A DNA stretch of 33,214 bases from Acidimicrobiia bacterium (GCA_020832495.1 JAFIEP010000091.1:1-33214), one strand, 5' to 3'; positions 15,116-23,411 are shown, numbered from the stretch's first letter. Numbers and translations: made by a program. The notes: generated from the sequence alone by a model not told the origin.

Positions 15116-16486
15116 GTGGCTGTGGCGCGACCGGTGCGGGTGGTGATCATCGGCGCCGGCGAGCGTGGCGCCAACGTCTACGGCGCCCGCCTGCACACCG
15201 ATCCGCGCGCAACGGTGGTGGCGGTGGCCGAACCCGACGACGACCGACGGGCGCACGCCGTGGAGCGATTCGGCCTCGGCGACGGCGCGGCGGTGCGCTC
15301 CTGGGACGACCTGTTCGCCGCGCCGCCCGACGCCGACGCCGCCGTGGTGGCGACCGGCGACGCCCACCACGTCGAACCCACCCTCGGCGCGTTGGCCGCC
15401 GGATGGCACGTGCTGCTCGAGAAGCCGATGGCGCTCGATGACGCCGACTGCCGCCGTATCGTGGAGGCGTCCGAAGCCGCTGAACGCACGGTGGCGGTGT
15501 GCCACGTCTACCGCACCAGTCACCTGTTCTCTCGCCTGCACGAGGTCATCACCTCGGGACAGCTGGGGAACGTGGTCAGCATCCAGTTGTCGGAGAACGT
15601 GGCCTATTGGCACCACGCCCACTCCTACGTCCGGGGCCTCACCCGCTCGAGCCGAGTGCCCATGCTGTTGCAGAAGTCGTGCCACGACCTCGACCTGCTG
15701 GCCTGGCTGGCCGGCGCGCCAGCACGGCGCGTCACCTCGTTGGTGCGCCCGACCGAGCTCACCGAGGCCAACGCACCGCCGGGCGCCCCCGAGCGTTGCA
15801 CCGACGGGTGTCCACACCAGCCGACGTGCCCCTACGACGCAGTGGCCATGTACGTCCGCCTCGAACCGATGCTGCGCGACCTCGGCCAGCACCGGTGGCC
15901 ACCCGGGCTGCGGGCAGTGGCACCAGCGCTCGGCAAGGTGCGCTCGATGGCCCAGGACGCCCCGCTGGCCTCGGTGCGTCGCGCTGCGGAGTGGCGGCGC
16001 TGGCCACTCACCGCCGTGTCCGACGACCCCTCCCCCGAGGCGGTCACCGAGGCGCTGCGCACCACCCGGTGGGGACGGTGCGCGTGGCGCGTCGGGGACA
16101 ACGACCAGCCCTCGGCCCAGACGGTCGACATCGAGTTCACCAACGGCGTGCTGGCCTCGTTCACCTTGCAGACGACGTCGCACCGCTCGATGCGCCAGGT
16201 GCGCGTCGACGGCACCCGGGGCACCGCCATGGGTGAACTGGCCGGGTTGGAGTCCTGGCTCGAGGTGACCGACCACCGGTCCGGTCGTCGGCGACGGCAG
16301 CGCTTTCCTCTCGGCACCGATGGCCACGGCGGCGGCGAGGCACCCCTGGTGGACGCCTTCCTCGCCGGCGTCAACGGCGACGACGACGGTGCCACCTCCG
16401 CTCGCGAGGCGTGGGAGAGCCATCGCATCGCCTTCGCCGCCATGGCTGCGGCCAGCGAGGGTCGTGCCGTGGACCTGCAGCGATGA
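15116..16486 (+). CDS. Gfo/Idh/MocA family oxidoreductase
   Basis: 456 residues. The N-terminal Rossmann fold has GAGERG at 13-18 and the family EKP motif at 102-104 (LLEKPMAL). The C-terminal half holds the usual alpha/beta domain, with a YWHHAHSYVRG stretch near 164-174 and H190-D-L-D. A cysteine group C228-x3-C232-x5-C238 in the insert may bind a metal; similar groups occur in part of this family. Members oxidise or reduce sugar-like or cyclitol substrates with NAD(P); the substrate here is unknown. The stop overlaps the next start as ATGA, so the two proteins are made together. Confidence 0.9.
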   Translation: MAVARPVRVVIIGAGERGANVYGARLHTDPRATVVAVAEPDDDRRAHAVERFGLGDGAAVRSWDDLFAAPPDADAAVVATGDAHHVEPTLGALAAGWHVLLEKPMALDDADCRRIVEASEAAERTVAVCHVYRTSHLFSRLHEVITSGQLGNVVSIQLSENVAYWHHAHSYVRGLTRSSRVPMLLQKSCHDLDLLAWLAGAPARRVTSLVRPTELTEANAPPGAPERCTDGCPHQPTCPYDAVAMYVRLEPMLRDLGQHRWPPGLRAVAPALGKVRSMAQDAPLASVRRAAEWRRWPLTAVSDDPSPEAVTEALRTTRWGRCAWRVGDNDQPSAQTVDIEFTNGVLASFTLQTTSHRSMRQVRVDGTRGTAMGELAGLESWLEVTDHRSGRRRRQRFPLGTDGHGGGEAPLVDAFLAGVNGDDDGATSAREAWESHRIAFAAMAAASEGRAVDLQR

Positions 16487-17646
16487 GCATCGACGACGCC
16501 CCGCTGGCGGTGACGTTGGGCTTCGTGCCCAGCGAGGTGACTGTTCCCGACCTCGAACGTCCCGGGCTCCTCCGAGCCGGGCCACGCGCTGCAGCGCCCT
16601 ACGCCCGGGACAACGTCGAGCGGCACGTCTGCCGGGCCACCGACCTGTGCGCCGACGACGCCGTACAGCCCGACCTGTTCGAGTTCGGTTTCGACACGGT
16701 CGACCTCTCGCCCCTCGACGACCTCCAGCGGGCCTGCGCTCGCGTCCGCCAGGCGGGCATCGTCACCGACGCCGAGGCGACCACGATCCGTTCGTCGCTG
16801 CAGGGCACCCGACTGCGGTCCGCCGGCGGCCGAACCCTCACGGTGCAGTTCATCGCCGAGGAGGGCTTCATCATGCGCATCGCCGGCCCCAACGGCATGC
16901 CGGTCGGCGGGACGGGGTCGAAGGGCATGAACGGCCACGGTGGGGCCACCTCCGTCCATGCCGACCAGGACGTGTTCGGCACACCGCTCACCCAACTGAT
17001 GGACGGTCGGGCACCGTCGCTGTTCCGCCACGACTCACCCGACGGGCACAACCACGACGCCACGCTCATGCTCGTCAACCTGTGGATCCCGCTGCAGCAG
17101 ATCACCCAACCGTTGGCCCTGGCCGACGGACGGAGCATCGACCGCCGTCGCCACCAACTCCGCTACGGGCTGGCCACCGAGTCGTTCCTCGACCGCAACG
17201 ATGACATGACGGTCAACGACATCTGGACGTTCCTGCACCACCCCGACCAGCGTTGGTACCTGCGCTCGGACATGGACCACGACCGCGCCTATGTGTTCAA
17301 CACGTTGAGTACACCGCACGGCGCCTGCACCCTGGCCGGCGAGGACGTCGCCGAACACTTCTACCGCGCTTTGGAGGCCGCCGAGGCTGCCGTTGCTGCC
17401 GGCGACGTCGACGCCCTCCTCGCCGCGGTCACACCGCTCGGCGAACTGGCGATCCCGGGCGACACCCCGTTGGCGTTGCGCGCCGCCGTCGATGCGATGG
17501 CTGCCGTGGCGGCCGAGGCCGGCAGCGCGCCAGGCGAGATCTGCCAGGACCGAGCAGACGGCTGGCTCGCCCGATCGGGCCAGGCTCGGCGCCGGGTGGT
17601 GCGCATGTCGCTGGAGATGCGCCTGGTGGTGGCGGTCGGCCGGTAG
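16483..17646 (+). CDS. putative CmcJ/AsaB/NvfI-like Fe(II) oxygenase
   Basis: 387 residues. The pattern resembles the CmcJ/AsaB/NvfI family of non-haem iron enzymes: H159-A-D161 as the HxD pair, VNLWIPLQQITQPLALADGR (199-218) matching the family N-x-W-x-P-L...P-L-A-x-x-D block, WYLRSDM near 258-264, and a distal histidine H279 in NTLSTPHGA. Known relatives use iron and 2-oxoglutarate or oxygen on small secondary metabolites. The match is by pattern only, so the fold is likely but the reaction is open. A helical, alanine-rich C-terminal region (about 290-380) is extra to the core. It is coupled to the Gfo/Idh gene by a 4-nt overlap. Confidence 0.6.
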   Translation: MSIDDAPLAVTLGFVPSEVTVPDLERPGLLRAGPRAAAPYARDNVERHVCRATDLCADDAVQPDLFEFGFDTVDLSPLDDLQRACARVRQAGIVTDAEATTIRSSLQGTRLRSAGGRTLTVQFIAEEGFIMRIAGPNGMPVGGTGSKGMNGHGGATSVHADQDVFGTPLTQLMDGRAPSLFRHDSPDGHNHDATLMLVNLWIPLQQITQPLALADGRSIDRRRHQLRYGLATESFLDRNDDMTVNDIWTFLHHPDQRWYLRSDMDHDRAYVFNTLSTPHGACTLAGEDVAEHFYRALEAAEAAVAAGDVDALLAAVTPLGELAIPGDTPLALRAAVDAMAAVAAEAGSAPGEICQDRADGWLARSGQARRRVVRMSLEMRLVVAVGR

Positions 17647-17710
17647 CAGCAGCATCGGCCCGATCACGAGGCAACGGCCTGATCACGGCGCACTGCTTCG
17701 ACGATCGCAG

Positions 17711-17716
17711 TAGAGT
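17711..17716 (+). promoter_or_regulatory. leaderless -10 box of the beta-propeller gene
   Basis: TAGAGT ends 8 nt before the ATG at 17725; no clear -35 was seen. Confidence 0.4.
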
Positions 17717-17724
17717 CCTGCTGC

Positions 17725-18852
17725 ATGGACAACGGGGTGACGGTCCTGATCGGAACGACCAAGGGCGCCTTCGTCGGCCGGGCGCCGTCGGAAGGCGAGG
17801 AGGTGACCATCGACGGTCCCCTCCTCGGCGGTGAAGAGGTGTACGCCATGGCCCTCGACCAGCGCGCCGACCCGCCGCGCCTGCTGGCGGGCACGCTCAG
17901 CTGGCACTGGGGTCCGGCCATCCGTTGGTCCGACGACCTGGGCGCCACCTGGGTGGACCCGCCCGAGGGGGCCATTGCCTTTCCGCCCGATACCGACACC
18001 TCACTCGAGCGCATCTGGCAACTCGTGCCCGCCGGCGCCGACCAGCCGGGGGTGGTGTACGCCGGTGCTGAGCCGGCGTCGTTGTTCCGCTCCGACGACG
18101 GCGGCGAGACCTACCAGCTGGTGCGGGGCTTGTGGGATCACCCGCACCGCCCCGACTGGCAGCCGGGCGGCGGTGGGCTGTGCCTGCACACCGTGGTGCT
18201 CGACGACACCGACCCGGCCGCCATGTGGATCGCCGTCTCCGCCGCCGGTGTGTACCGCACCACCGACGGCGGCGACACCTGGGAGGCGGCCAACGGCGGC
18301 ATACGCGTGCCCTTCGCCCCCGAGGGCGACGAGCCTCCCGAGTTCGGCCAGTGCGTCCACAAGATGGACCGCCACCCCGACCGGCCCGACCGCCTCTACC
18401 TGCAGCACCACTGGGGCACCTATCGCTCCGACGACCGGGGCACCACCTGGGTGTCGACCGGCGAGGCGATCCCCGCCGACCCGCCGCCCATCGGCTCCGA
18501 GCCACGCCCGTTCGGCTTCCCCATCGTGGTGCATCCCCACGACCCCGACACCGTCTTCGTCATCCCGCTGGCCAGCGACGCCCAACGCTGGACGGTCGAC
18601 GGTCGCTGCCGGGTGTACCGCTCCCGCGACGCCGGCGACACCTGGGAGGCTCTCGAGCAGGGCCTGCCTCAGCAGGACGCCTACCTCACCGTGTTGCGCG
18701 ACGCCTTCTGCGCCGACCCGCTCGACGTGCCCGGCCTGTGGTTCGGCACCCGCACCGGCGAACTGTTCGCCTCGCGCGACACCGGCGAGCACTGGAGCTG
18801 CGTGGCTCGCCACCTCCCGCCGATCACCTGTGTGCGGGCCTACGCCACTTGA
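17725..18852 (+). CDS. Asp-box (BNR/sortilin-like) beta-propeller protein
   Basis: 375 residues with six Asp-box motifs of the S/T-x-D-x-G-x-T-W kind: RWSDDLGATW, FRSDDGGETY, YRTTDGGDTW, YRSDDRGTTW, YRSRDAGDTW and FASRDTGEHW. These mark blades of a beta-propeller such as those of exo-alpha-sialidases and VPS10/sortilin-like proteins. No signal peptide is seen, so the protein is probably cytoplasmic, and the sialidase catalytic set was not identified; calling it a sialidase would be unsafe. The next gene, encoding a MoaD/ThiS-like protein, begins 13 nt after the stop, so they are one operon. Confidence 0.85.
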   Translation: MDNGVTVLIGTTKGAFVGRAPSEGEEVTIDGPLLGGEEVYAMALDQRADPPRLLAGTLSWHWGPAIRWSDDLGATWVDPPEGAIAFPPDTDTSLERIWQLVPAGADQPGVVYAGAEPASLFRSDDGGETYQLVRGLWDHPHRPDWQPGGGGLCLHTVVLDDTDPAAMWIAVSAAGVYRTTDGGDTWEAANGGIRVPFAPEGDEPPEFGQCVHKMDRHPDRPDRLYLQHHWGTYRSDDRGTTWVSTGEAIPADPPPIGSEPRPFGFPIVVHPHDPDTVFVIPLASDAQRWTVDGRCRVYRSRDAGDTWEALEQGLPQQDAYLTVLRDAFCADPLDVPGLWFGTRTGELFASRDTGEHWSCVARHLPPITCVRAYAT

Positions 18853-18865
18853 GGCTGACGACGCC

Positions 18866-19150
18866 GTGCGAGTCGACCTGCGTCTGAACCCCGGCCTGGC
18901 CGAGCTGGCCGGTCACCATCCCCGGCTCACCGTCGAGGTGCCCGACGGCGCCTCGGTCGACGACCTGCTCGCCGTGGTGGCCAGCGACCACCCAGCGCTG
19001 GCCCGGCGGGTGCGCGACGAGCAGGGACGCATCCGCCGCCACGTCAACGTGTTCGTGGGGACCGACAACATCCGAGACCTCGACGGCCCTGCCACCGTGC
19101 TCGCCAACGGCGTCGAGGTCGCCATCCTGCCCGCAGTGAGCGGCGGCTGA
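18866..19150 (+). CDS. MoaD/ThiS-like sulfur-carrier protein
   Basis: 94 residues from a GTG at 18866. It has the beta-grasp order of MoaD/ThiS: LTVEVPDGASVDDLLAVV near residues 20-37, then HVNVFVGTDNIRDLDG, an NGVEVAILPAVSGG end and the C-terminal Gly-Gly directly before the stop. In this family the terminal glycine is adenylated and thiocarboxylated to carry sulfur. No MoaE, ThiG or E1-like MoeB/ThiF gene is in the window. A GAGG 11 nt upstream may serve as ribosome-binding site. The gene is too short to stand out in its reading frame because the frame remains open far upstream. Confidence 0.85.
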   Translation: MRVDLRLNPGLAELAGHHPRLTVEVPDGASVDDLLAVVASDHPALARRVRDEQGRIRRHVNVFVGTDNIRDLDGPATVLANGVEVAILPAVSGG

Positions 19151-19169
19151 CCAGGGTCATCCCTAATGC

Positions 19170-19202
19170 TATGATGTTGCATACTATTGGCGCCCATAGT
19201 AT
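19170..19202 (+). promoter_or_regulatory. AT-rich promoter with 22-bp palindromic operator
   Basis: TATGAT (19170-19175) is a good -10 box. It is followed by a palindrome at 19181-19202: ATACTAT and ATAGTAT arms around a central GGCGCC, all sharing one centre, with a single mismatched pair. Transcription would start at about 19182, within the palindrome. The low GC content here contrasts with everything around it. Confidence 0.6.
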
Positions 19203-19219
19203 TTGACGGAGAGGGCGAC

Positions 19220-20644
19220 GTGGACACACGCGCAGCGGTGGACAGCTTCTTGGACTCGACGGTCGAGCGTCCCACGCTGGGGCTCATCTACGGCCGTCGA
19301 CGAATCGGCAAATCCACCATGCTGGTCGCCGCCACGGACCGCCGTTCCGGCTTCTACTTCGAGGCAACTCGTGGCGGCATCCCCGCACAGCTCGACTCCC
19401 TCGGTCGCGAGCTCGGCGAGCACCTCGGCGTGGGTCCACTCGCGTTCAACAGCTGGAGCGACGCCATCGACGCCCTCGTGCGACTGGGCGACCGCCGCTC
19501 GGTACCAGTCGTTCTCGACGAGTTCGGACACATCCTCGAAGCCGACCCGACGGTCGACTCGCAGCTGGCCAAGGCCTTCGGTCCGGGTGCCCGGCGGGGT
19601 CGCACGAGCCAGGCACGAATGGTGCTGTGCGGCTCCGCCATGGCGTTGATGCGAGCTCTGACCGGAGGCGAAGCGCCCTTGCGAGGCCGAGCCTCGCTCG
19701 AGCTCGTCATGCAGCCCGACGACTTTCGGGTGGCGGCGACCCGCCTGACCTCGAGTGATCTGGCTGTCGCCTGTCGCACCTTCGCCGTCATCGGCGGGGT
19801 GGTGGGCTACGCAACCGACATGGTCGGGTTCGACCTCCCCACCAGCCGACGCGACTTCGACCGCTGGATCATCGAGCGAGTGCTGTCGCCCGCCGCCACC
19901 TTGCACCACGAAGCGGTGACGTTGCTCGCCGAAGACCCGACGGTCTCCGGCCCCGGCGCGGCACTGCACCACGGGATTCTGTCGGCCATCGCCAACGGCT
20001 CGGTCACCGCCGGACAGATCTCGGGCAAGGTCGGCAAACCGGTGTCGAACCTCGCCCCCGCCCTGAACCGGCTCATCGCTGCGGGCTTCGTCCTCCGACA
20101 CGAGGACCCCATCCGAGCCCAGCGGCCGCTGTACGCGCTCAACGACCCGTTCCTGCAATTCCACTACGCCGTACTCGCTCCCCATACCTCGTTGCTGCGA
20201 GACCGCAACCCCGCAGACACCTGGAACAAGCGTCTCGCCGCCACCTTCGACTCCCAGGTCCGCGGTCCGGTGTTCGAAGAGCAAGCTCGCACATGGGTTC
20301 GGCGGTTCAGCTCCGATACCAGCGTCTCGGTTCGCGACCACATCGGCCCGTCCAGCGTGACCGTCGACGGCACGCCGGTCGAGTTGGACGTGGTCGTCGC
20401 AGGCGCCGGCGAGACGCACGCGCAGCGGGCCGTCCACATGATCGGCGAAGCCAAGGCAGGCGAACTGATCCGCACCAGCCACCTTCGACGGCTGCAAGCG
20501 GCACGATCGGCGCTCGGCGACCGGGCGGTCGATGCCAGCCTGGCCCTGTTCGGGACCCAATTCGACACCGACGTGCGCCGTGAGGCCGACAGGCGCAGCG
20601 ACGTCGAAGTCATCGACCTGGAACGGCTCTACACCGGCAGCTGA
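19220..20644 (+). CDS. DUF234-type P-loop ATPase
   Basis: 474 residues from the GTG at 19220, chosen because GGAGAGGG (19208-19215) lies just upstream; a TTG at 19187 is in frame but falls inside the palindrome. Walker A is G25-x4-GKST (25-33) and Walker B is VVLDEF (97-102). Past the AAA-like core is a winged-helix region (SVTAGQISGKVG...LAPALNRLIAAGFV), then a nuclease-like C-terminus: E388/D390, followed by E410-A-K412, a PD-(D/E)XK arrangement typical of DUF234. Such ATPases are common in archaea and scattered in bacteria; their role is unsettled, with links to defence or mobile DNA suggested. The isolated position and AT-rich promoter favour recent acquisition. Confidence 0.85.
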   Translation: MDTRAAVDSFLDSTVERPTLGLIYGRRRIGKSTMLVAATDRRSGFYFEATRGGIPAQLDSLGRELGEHLGVGPLAFNSWSDAIDALVRLGDRRSVPVVLDEFGHILEADPTVDSQLAKAFGPGARRGRTSQARMVLCGSAMALMRALTGGEAPLRGRASLELVMQPDDFRVAATRLTSSDLAVACRTFAVIGGVVGYATDMVGFDLPTSRRDFDRWIIERVLSPAATLHHEAVTLLAEDPTVSGPGAALHHGILSAIANGSVTAGQISGKVGKPVSNLAPALNRLIAAGFVLRHEDPIRAQRPLYALNDPFLQFHYAVLAPHTSLLRDRNPADTWNKRLAATFDSQVRGPVFEEQARTWVRRFSSDTSVSVRDHIGPSSVTVDGTPVELDVVVAGAGETHAQRAVHMIGEAKAGELIRTSHLRRLQAARSALGDRAVDASLALFGTQFDTDVRREADRRSDVEVIDLERLYTGS

Positions 20645-20828
20645 CAACGGACATCAGCAGCGCAGGTAAGAACGGTGTTCCCCTGTCGGGCGAGCCGGCC
20701 CGACGCCCTGGATCGAGTTTCCATGGGCACGGTAAAGATTCGGCGGTGCTCGGGGCTCTGACAGGGCGATGTTGAGCTTGGACGACACACCGAACACCTC
20801 GGTCGAGACACGGGAAGGCGAGGATTTC

Positions 20829-21103
20829 ATGGAGTACGGAGGCTTCGAGGCGTGGTACTCGGCCACGTTCGATCGCCTGGCGCGCAGCCTCACCGTCATG
20901 ACATCCGGCAGGAAGGCGGCGAACCGGTGCCGCACGCCACCTTCGAGACGCTGATGACGCCGCCCGACGACAACCTCGTGTCGGCCCTCGGCGTCGCCGT
21001 GGTCGATACCCGCGTCATCAGCGTGCAGGTCACTGCAGTCGAGTTGATCGACCAGGACACGCTGCTCGCGCTCCTCGACGCCGCTGCCGACCGCCTGCCC
21101 TGA
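20829..21103 (+). pseudogene. probable remnant of an ECF-sigma-like gene fused to an unknown 3' fragment
   Basis: The 476 nt between the ATPase and amidase genes hold no intact gene. From the ATG at 20829 (AAGGCGAGG 5 nt upstream) the protein reads MEYGGFEAWYSATFDRLARS, like the first helix of ECF sigma region 2, but stops after 41 residues at 20954. From about 20905 a different frame looks coding (PHATFETLM, then VVDTRVISVQV and a final LLALLDAAADRLP) up to the stop at 21103. The switch of frames near 20905 and the missing rest of a sigma factor suggest a deletion that joined two truncated genes. A pair of short real genes remains possible. 20645-20828 shows nothing recognisable. Confidence 0.4.
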
Positions 21104-21120
21104 CCGGCCAGCAGCTCCCC

Positions 21121-22548
21121 TCAGCCCTGGTCCTGGATGCGGCGGAACGGCGCCGCCTGCTCGAGTTGCAAAGCCAGCTCCAGGAGGGTCCTCTCGCGCC
21201 CGAGGTCGGCGGAGAACATCACGCCGATCGGCAGACGGGTCGCGTCGTCGAACCCCAGCGGCAGGCTCACGGCCGGTGCGCCGGTGGCGTTGGCCAGCGG
21301 CGTGAAGCACGTCCACTCGGTGAGCTTGGGCAGCAGCACCTCGAACTCCTGGTCAATGGTGAGCTCACCGAGTTCGGGAGGCACCTGACCGACCGTGGGG
21401 CTGAGCACCACGTCGAGATCCGGATGCACGTCGCGCAGGGCGTCCTTCGAGGCGCGCAGCCGGCGCACGGCGCCCGGTAGGTCGCGCAGCGAGGCGCGGG
21501 CGTTGTCGGCCAGGCCGTGGGTGAAGCGAGCCAGCGCCGCCTTGTCGAAGTGGCGGTCGAGGCGCAGGCGGGCCGTCTCGCGGGTCAGGAGCGCCAGGGT
21601 CGACCAGTAGAGGGCGAAGTCGGCTGCGAATTGCTCGTCGATCGGCGGCGCATAGTCCTCGACGTGGTGACCGAGCGAGGCGGCCACCTCGGCGGTGGCG
21701 CGCACTGCCGCCACGGTGGGGGCATCGAGGGTGGCGCCGGTCGGCGACTCGGTGACGACCCCGATGCGCAGCGGACGCGGCGAGGGCTCGGTGACCAGCC
21801 CGATGGGCGCCAGGCGCTTCGCCGGGTCGAGCCGTTCGGCCTCCGCCAGGTAGACGGCGGTGTCGCGCACCGATCGGGACACGACGCCGTCGGTGACGAG
21901 CCCGACGAACGGCTCGTGCATCCCAGAGTGAGGCAGTCGACCACGGCTGGGTTTGAGTCCTACCAGCCCGCAACACGAGGCGGGGATCCGGATCGAGCCC
22001 CCGCCGTCGGCCGCATGGGCAATGGGCACCACGCCACCGGCCACCAGCACCGCCGCGCCACCGGAAGAGCCACCGGCGGTGCGGGCCGGGTTCCACGGGT
22101 TGCGGGTGGGCGCCGCGCTCGGGAACTCGGTGGACGGCACGAACCCGTACTCGGGCAGCGTGCTCTTGCCGGCGCAGATCATCCCCATGTCGAACAGTTG
22201 CTGGGCGATGGGGTCGTTGCGCTTGGCCGGCTGATGGCCGGGGTGGGCGTCGGATCCGTAGCGGGTGGGGAGGCCCGCCACGTCGATCTGATCCTTGATG
22301 AAGGTCGGCACCCCGGCGAAGGCGCCCCGTCCGGCCGCCGGGAGGTGCGAGCTCGCCTCGATCATGGCCCGCTCGAAGGCGTCGACCACCACGGCGGCCA
22401 GCGGCTCGACGATCTCGGCTCGGGCGATCACCGCTTCGATCACCTCGGTGGCGCTGACCTCGCCATCCGCGATACGCCGGGCCAACTCCACCCCGTCGGC
22501 ATCGCCGAGGGCATCGTCACGGAAGGCATGCAGGACGGGTTCGTTCAC
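21121..22548 (-). CDS. amidase signature family enzyme
   Basis: 475 residues, normal for the family. The Ser-cisSer-Lys triad is present: K85 in TFIKDQ, S161 in the TAGGSSGG loop and S185 in DGGGSIRIPAS. The enzyme hydrolyses C-N bonds of carboxamides; which substrate cannot be told, and a GatA role is unlikely because no gatB or gatC is near and the N-terminus is of the general amidase type. The start is GTG, 6 nt behind a TAGCGT box, giving a leaderless reading. The stop is 17 nt from the end of the sigma-like remnant, which reads toward it. Confidence 0.94.
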   Translation of the reverse strand: MNEPVLHAFRDDALGDADGVELARRIADGEVSATEVIEAVIARAEIVEPLAAVVVDAFERAMIEASSHLPAAGRGAFAGVPTFIKDQIDVAGLPTRYGSDAHPGHQPAKRNDPIAQQLFDMGMICAGKSTLPEYGFVPSTEFPSAAPTRNPWNPARTAGGSSGGAAVLVAGGVVPIAHAADGGGSIRIPASCCGLVGLKPSRGRLPHSGMHEPFVGLVTDGVVSRSVRDTAVYLAEAERLDPAKRLAPIGLVTEPSPRPLRIGVVTESPTGATLDAPTVAAVRATAEVAASLGHHVEDYAPPIDEQFAADFALYWSTLALLTRETARLRLDRHFDKAALARFTHGLADNARASLRDLPGAVRRLRASKDALRDVHPDLDVVLSPTVGQVPPELGELTIDQEFEVLLPKLTEWTCFTPLANATGAPAVSLPLGFDDATRLPIGVMFSADLGRERTLLELALQLEQAAPFRRIQDQG

Positions 22549-22554
22549 CGCACC

Positions 22555-22560
22555 ACGCTA
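22555..22560 (-). promoter_or_regulatory. leaderless -10 box of the amidase gene
   Basis: Reads TAGCGT on the minus strand and ends 6 nt before the GTG at 22548. Confidence 0.45.
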
Positions 22561-22669
22561 TCCCCACTGGCTGCACGCGCCGGTCAGCGGCGAACGACGA
22601 TGACCCTGCACTGTGAGCCCCGGACATGACGCCGCCGAGGGCGGCCTGCTCGATCAGGCCTCGCAGGAG

Positions 22670-22722
22670 GTCCCGCACGTCCCGCACGTCCCGCGGCGAC
22701 GGGGCGACGGGGCGACGGGGCG
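22670..22722. repeat. two adjacent short tandem repeats
   Basis: GTCCCGCAC occurs as 2.8 exact copies at 22670-22694, followed at once by 3.5 exact copies of GGCGACGG at 22695-22722. The block ends one base before the stop codon of the PIN-domain gene and lies in the 175-nt gap to the amidase. Such arrays can change length by slippage. Confidence 0.85.
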
Positions 22723-22723
22723 C

Positions 22724-23092
22724 TCAGCGGATCTGGCGGACCCCGTCGCCGGACCCCCAGGCGAGATCGGCGGTCACGACGTCCACGTCGAGTCGGTTGG
22801 CCAGACCGAGGCACAGTCGATCAGCGAGCGACAAACCTTCGCCGGCCTTCCAACGACGGGCCGCCCAGTCGGCGTCGGCTTCACTCACCGGCTCGACATG
22901 CACGTCGTAGCTGGCCAACAACGCTCGGACCAGCTCCCAGTCACGCCCGGCGGCGATGACCTTCTGGCCGACCTCGGACCAATTCGCAGCGCCGCAACGC
23001 GGGTCGTCGTGGAGATGCGCCTCGACCACGTCAGCACCGTCCTCTCCCTGCAGGAAGGCGAGGATCGCCGAGGAGTCCAACACGACGCTCAC
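22724..23092 (-). CDS. PIN-domain ribonuclease toxin (VapC-like)
   Basis: 122 residues. The PIN-domain acidic residues are D6 (VLDSSAIL), E40 (NWSEV), D91 (SLADRLCLGLA) and D109 (VVTADL), all in the expected order. It starts with GTG overlapping the AbrB-type antitoxin stop by 4 nt; the frame is open further upstream but that part belongs to the antitoxin locus. The RNA target is unknown. Its stop codon abuts a block of tandem repeats. Confidence 0.9.
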   Translation of the reverse strand: MSVVLDSSAILAFLQGEDGADVVEAHLHDDPRCGAANWSEVGQKVIAAGRDWELVRALLASYDVHVEPVSEADADWAARRWKAGEGLSLADRLCLGLANRLDVDVVTADLAWGSGDGVRQIR

Positions 23093-23334
23093 GCCGCGTC
23101 CTCCGCTGCGGCAGCCCGACGACGGTCGGCCAAGAGCTGATCCACGAGGTCGAGACCACTCAACTCGTCGCGAACCCGAGCCTTCAGTTGGTCCCGGGTC
23201 ATCAGCACCAGTCCAGCGGGCGACTCGAGCAGTACGAGCGGGGTGCCCTCGGCGAGCCCGACCCGCGCACGCACCTCCGCCGGCACGACCAGCCGACCAC
23301 GGTCTCCCATCTGGATCACGTGCATCCCACTCAT
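23089..23334 (-). CDS. AbrB/SpoVT-type antitoxin
   Basis: 81 residues. The swapped-hairpin AbrB DNA-binding domain covers about residues 5-45: VIQMGDRGRLVVPAEVR, then VGLAEGTPLVLLESPAGLVL. The helical C-terminus (DQLKARVRDEL...QLLADRRR) is the likely toxin-binding part. The ATG at 23334 lies 6 nt behind a TACAGT box, so the message is probably leaderless. It overlaps the vapC start by 4 nt and probably represses its own operon. Confidence 0.9.
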   Translation of the reverse strand: MSGMHVIQMGDRGRLVVPAEVRARVGLAEGTPLVLLESPAGLVLMTRDQLKARVRDELSGLDLVDQLLADRRRAAAAEDAA

Positions 23335-23340
23335 GGAGTG

Positions 23341-23346
23341 ACTGTA
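23341..23346 (-). promoter_or_regulatory. leaderless -10 box of the AbrB-VapC operon
   Basis: Reads TACAGT on the minus strand and ends 6 nt before the ATG at 23334. Confidence 0.5.
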
Positions 23347-23411
23347 CCATTCACCTGCCGTAAGTGGGCCAGCGTTGGCCAGGCGCGTCCACCCACCGGA
23401 TCTGCGCTGGC

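Noticed and set aside
19184-20647. Minus-strand open frame opposite the DUF234 ATPase
   Set aside because: Shadow frame; the plus strand has Walker motifs and the ribosome-binding site.
20654-21316. Minus-strand open frame across the gap before the amidase
   Set aside because: Overlaps the amidase C-terminus in another frame, rich in arginine, no domain.
22631-22645. GCCGCC-GAG-GGCGGC hairpin as terminator of the AbrB-VapC operon
   Set aside because: Such GC hairpins are frequent here, and no T-run follows on the minus strand.
22670-22722. Tandem repeats as a CRISPR array
   Set aside because: Units are 8-9 bp with no spacers and no cas genes are present.
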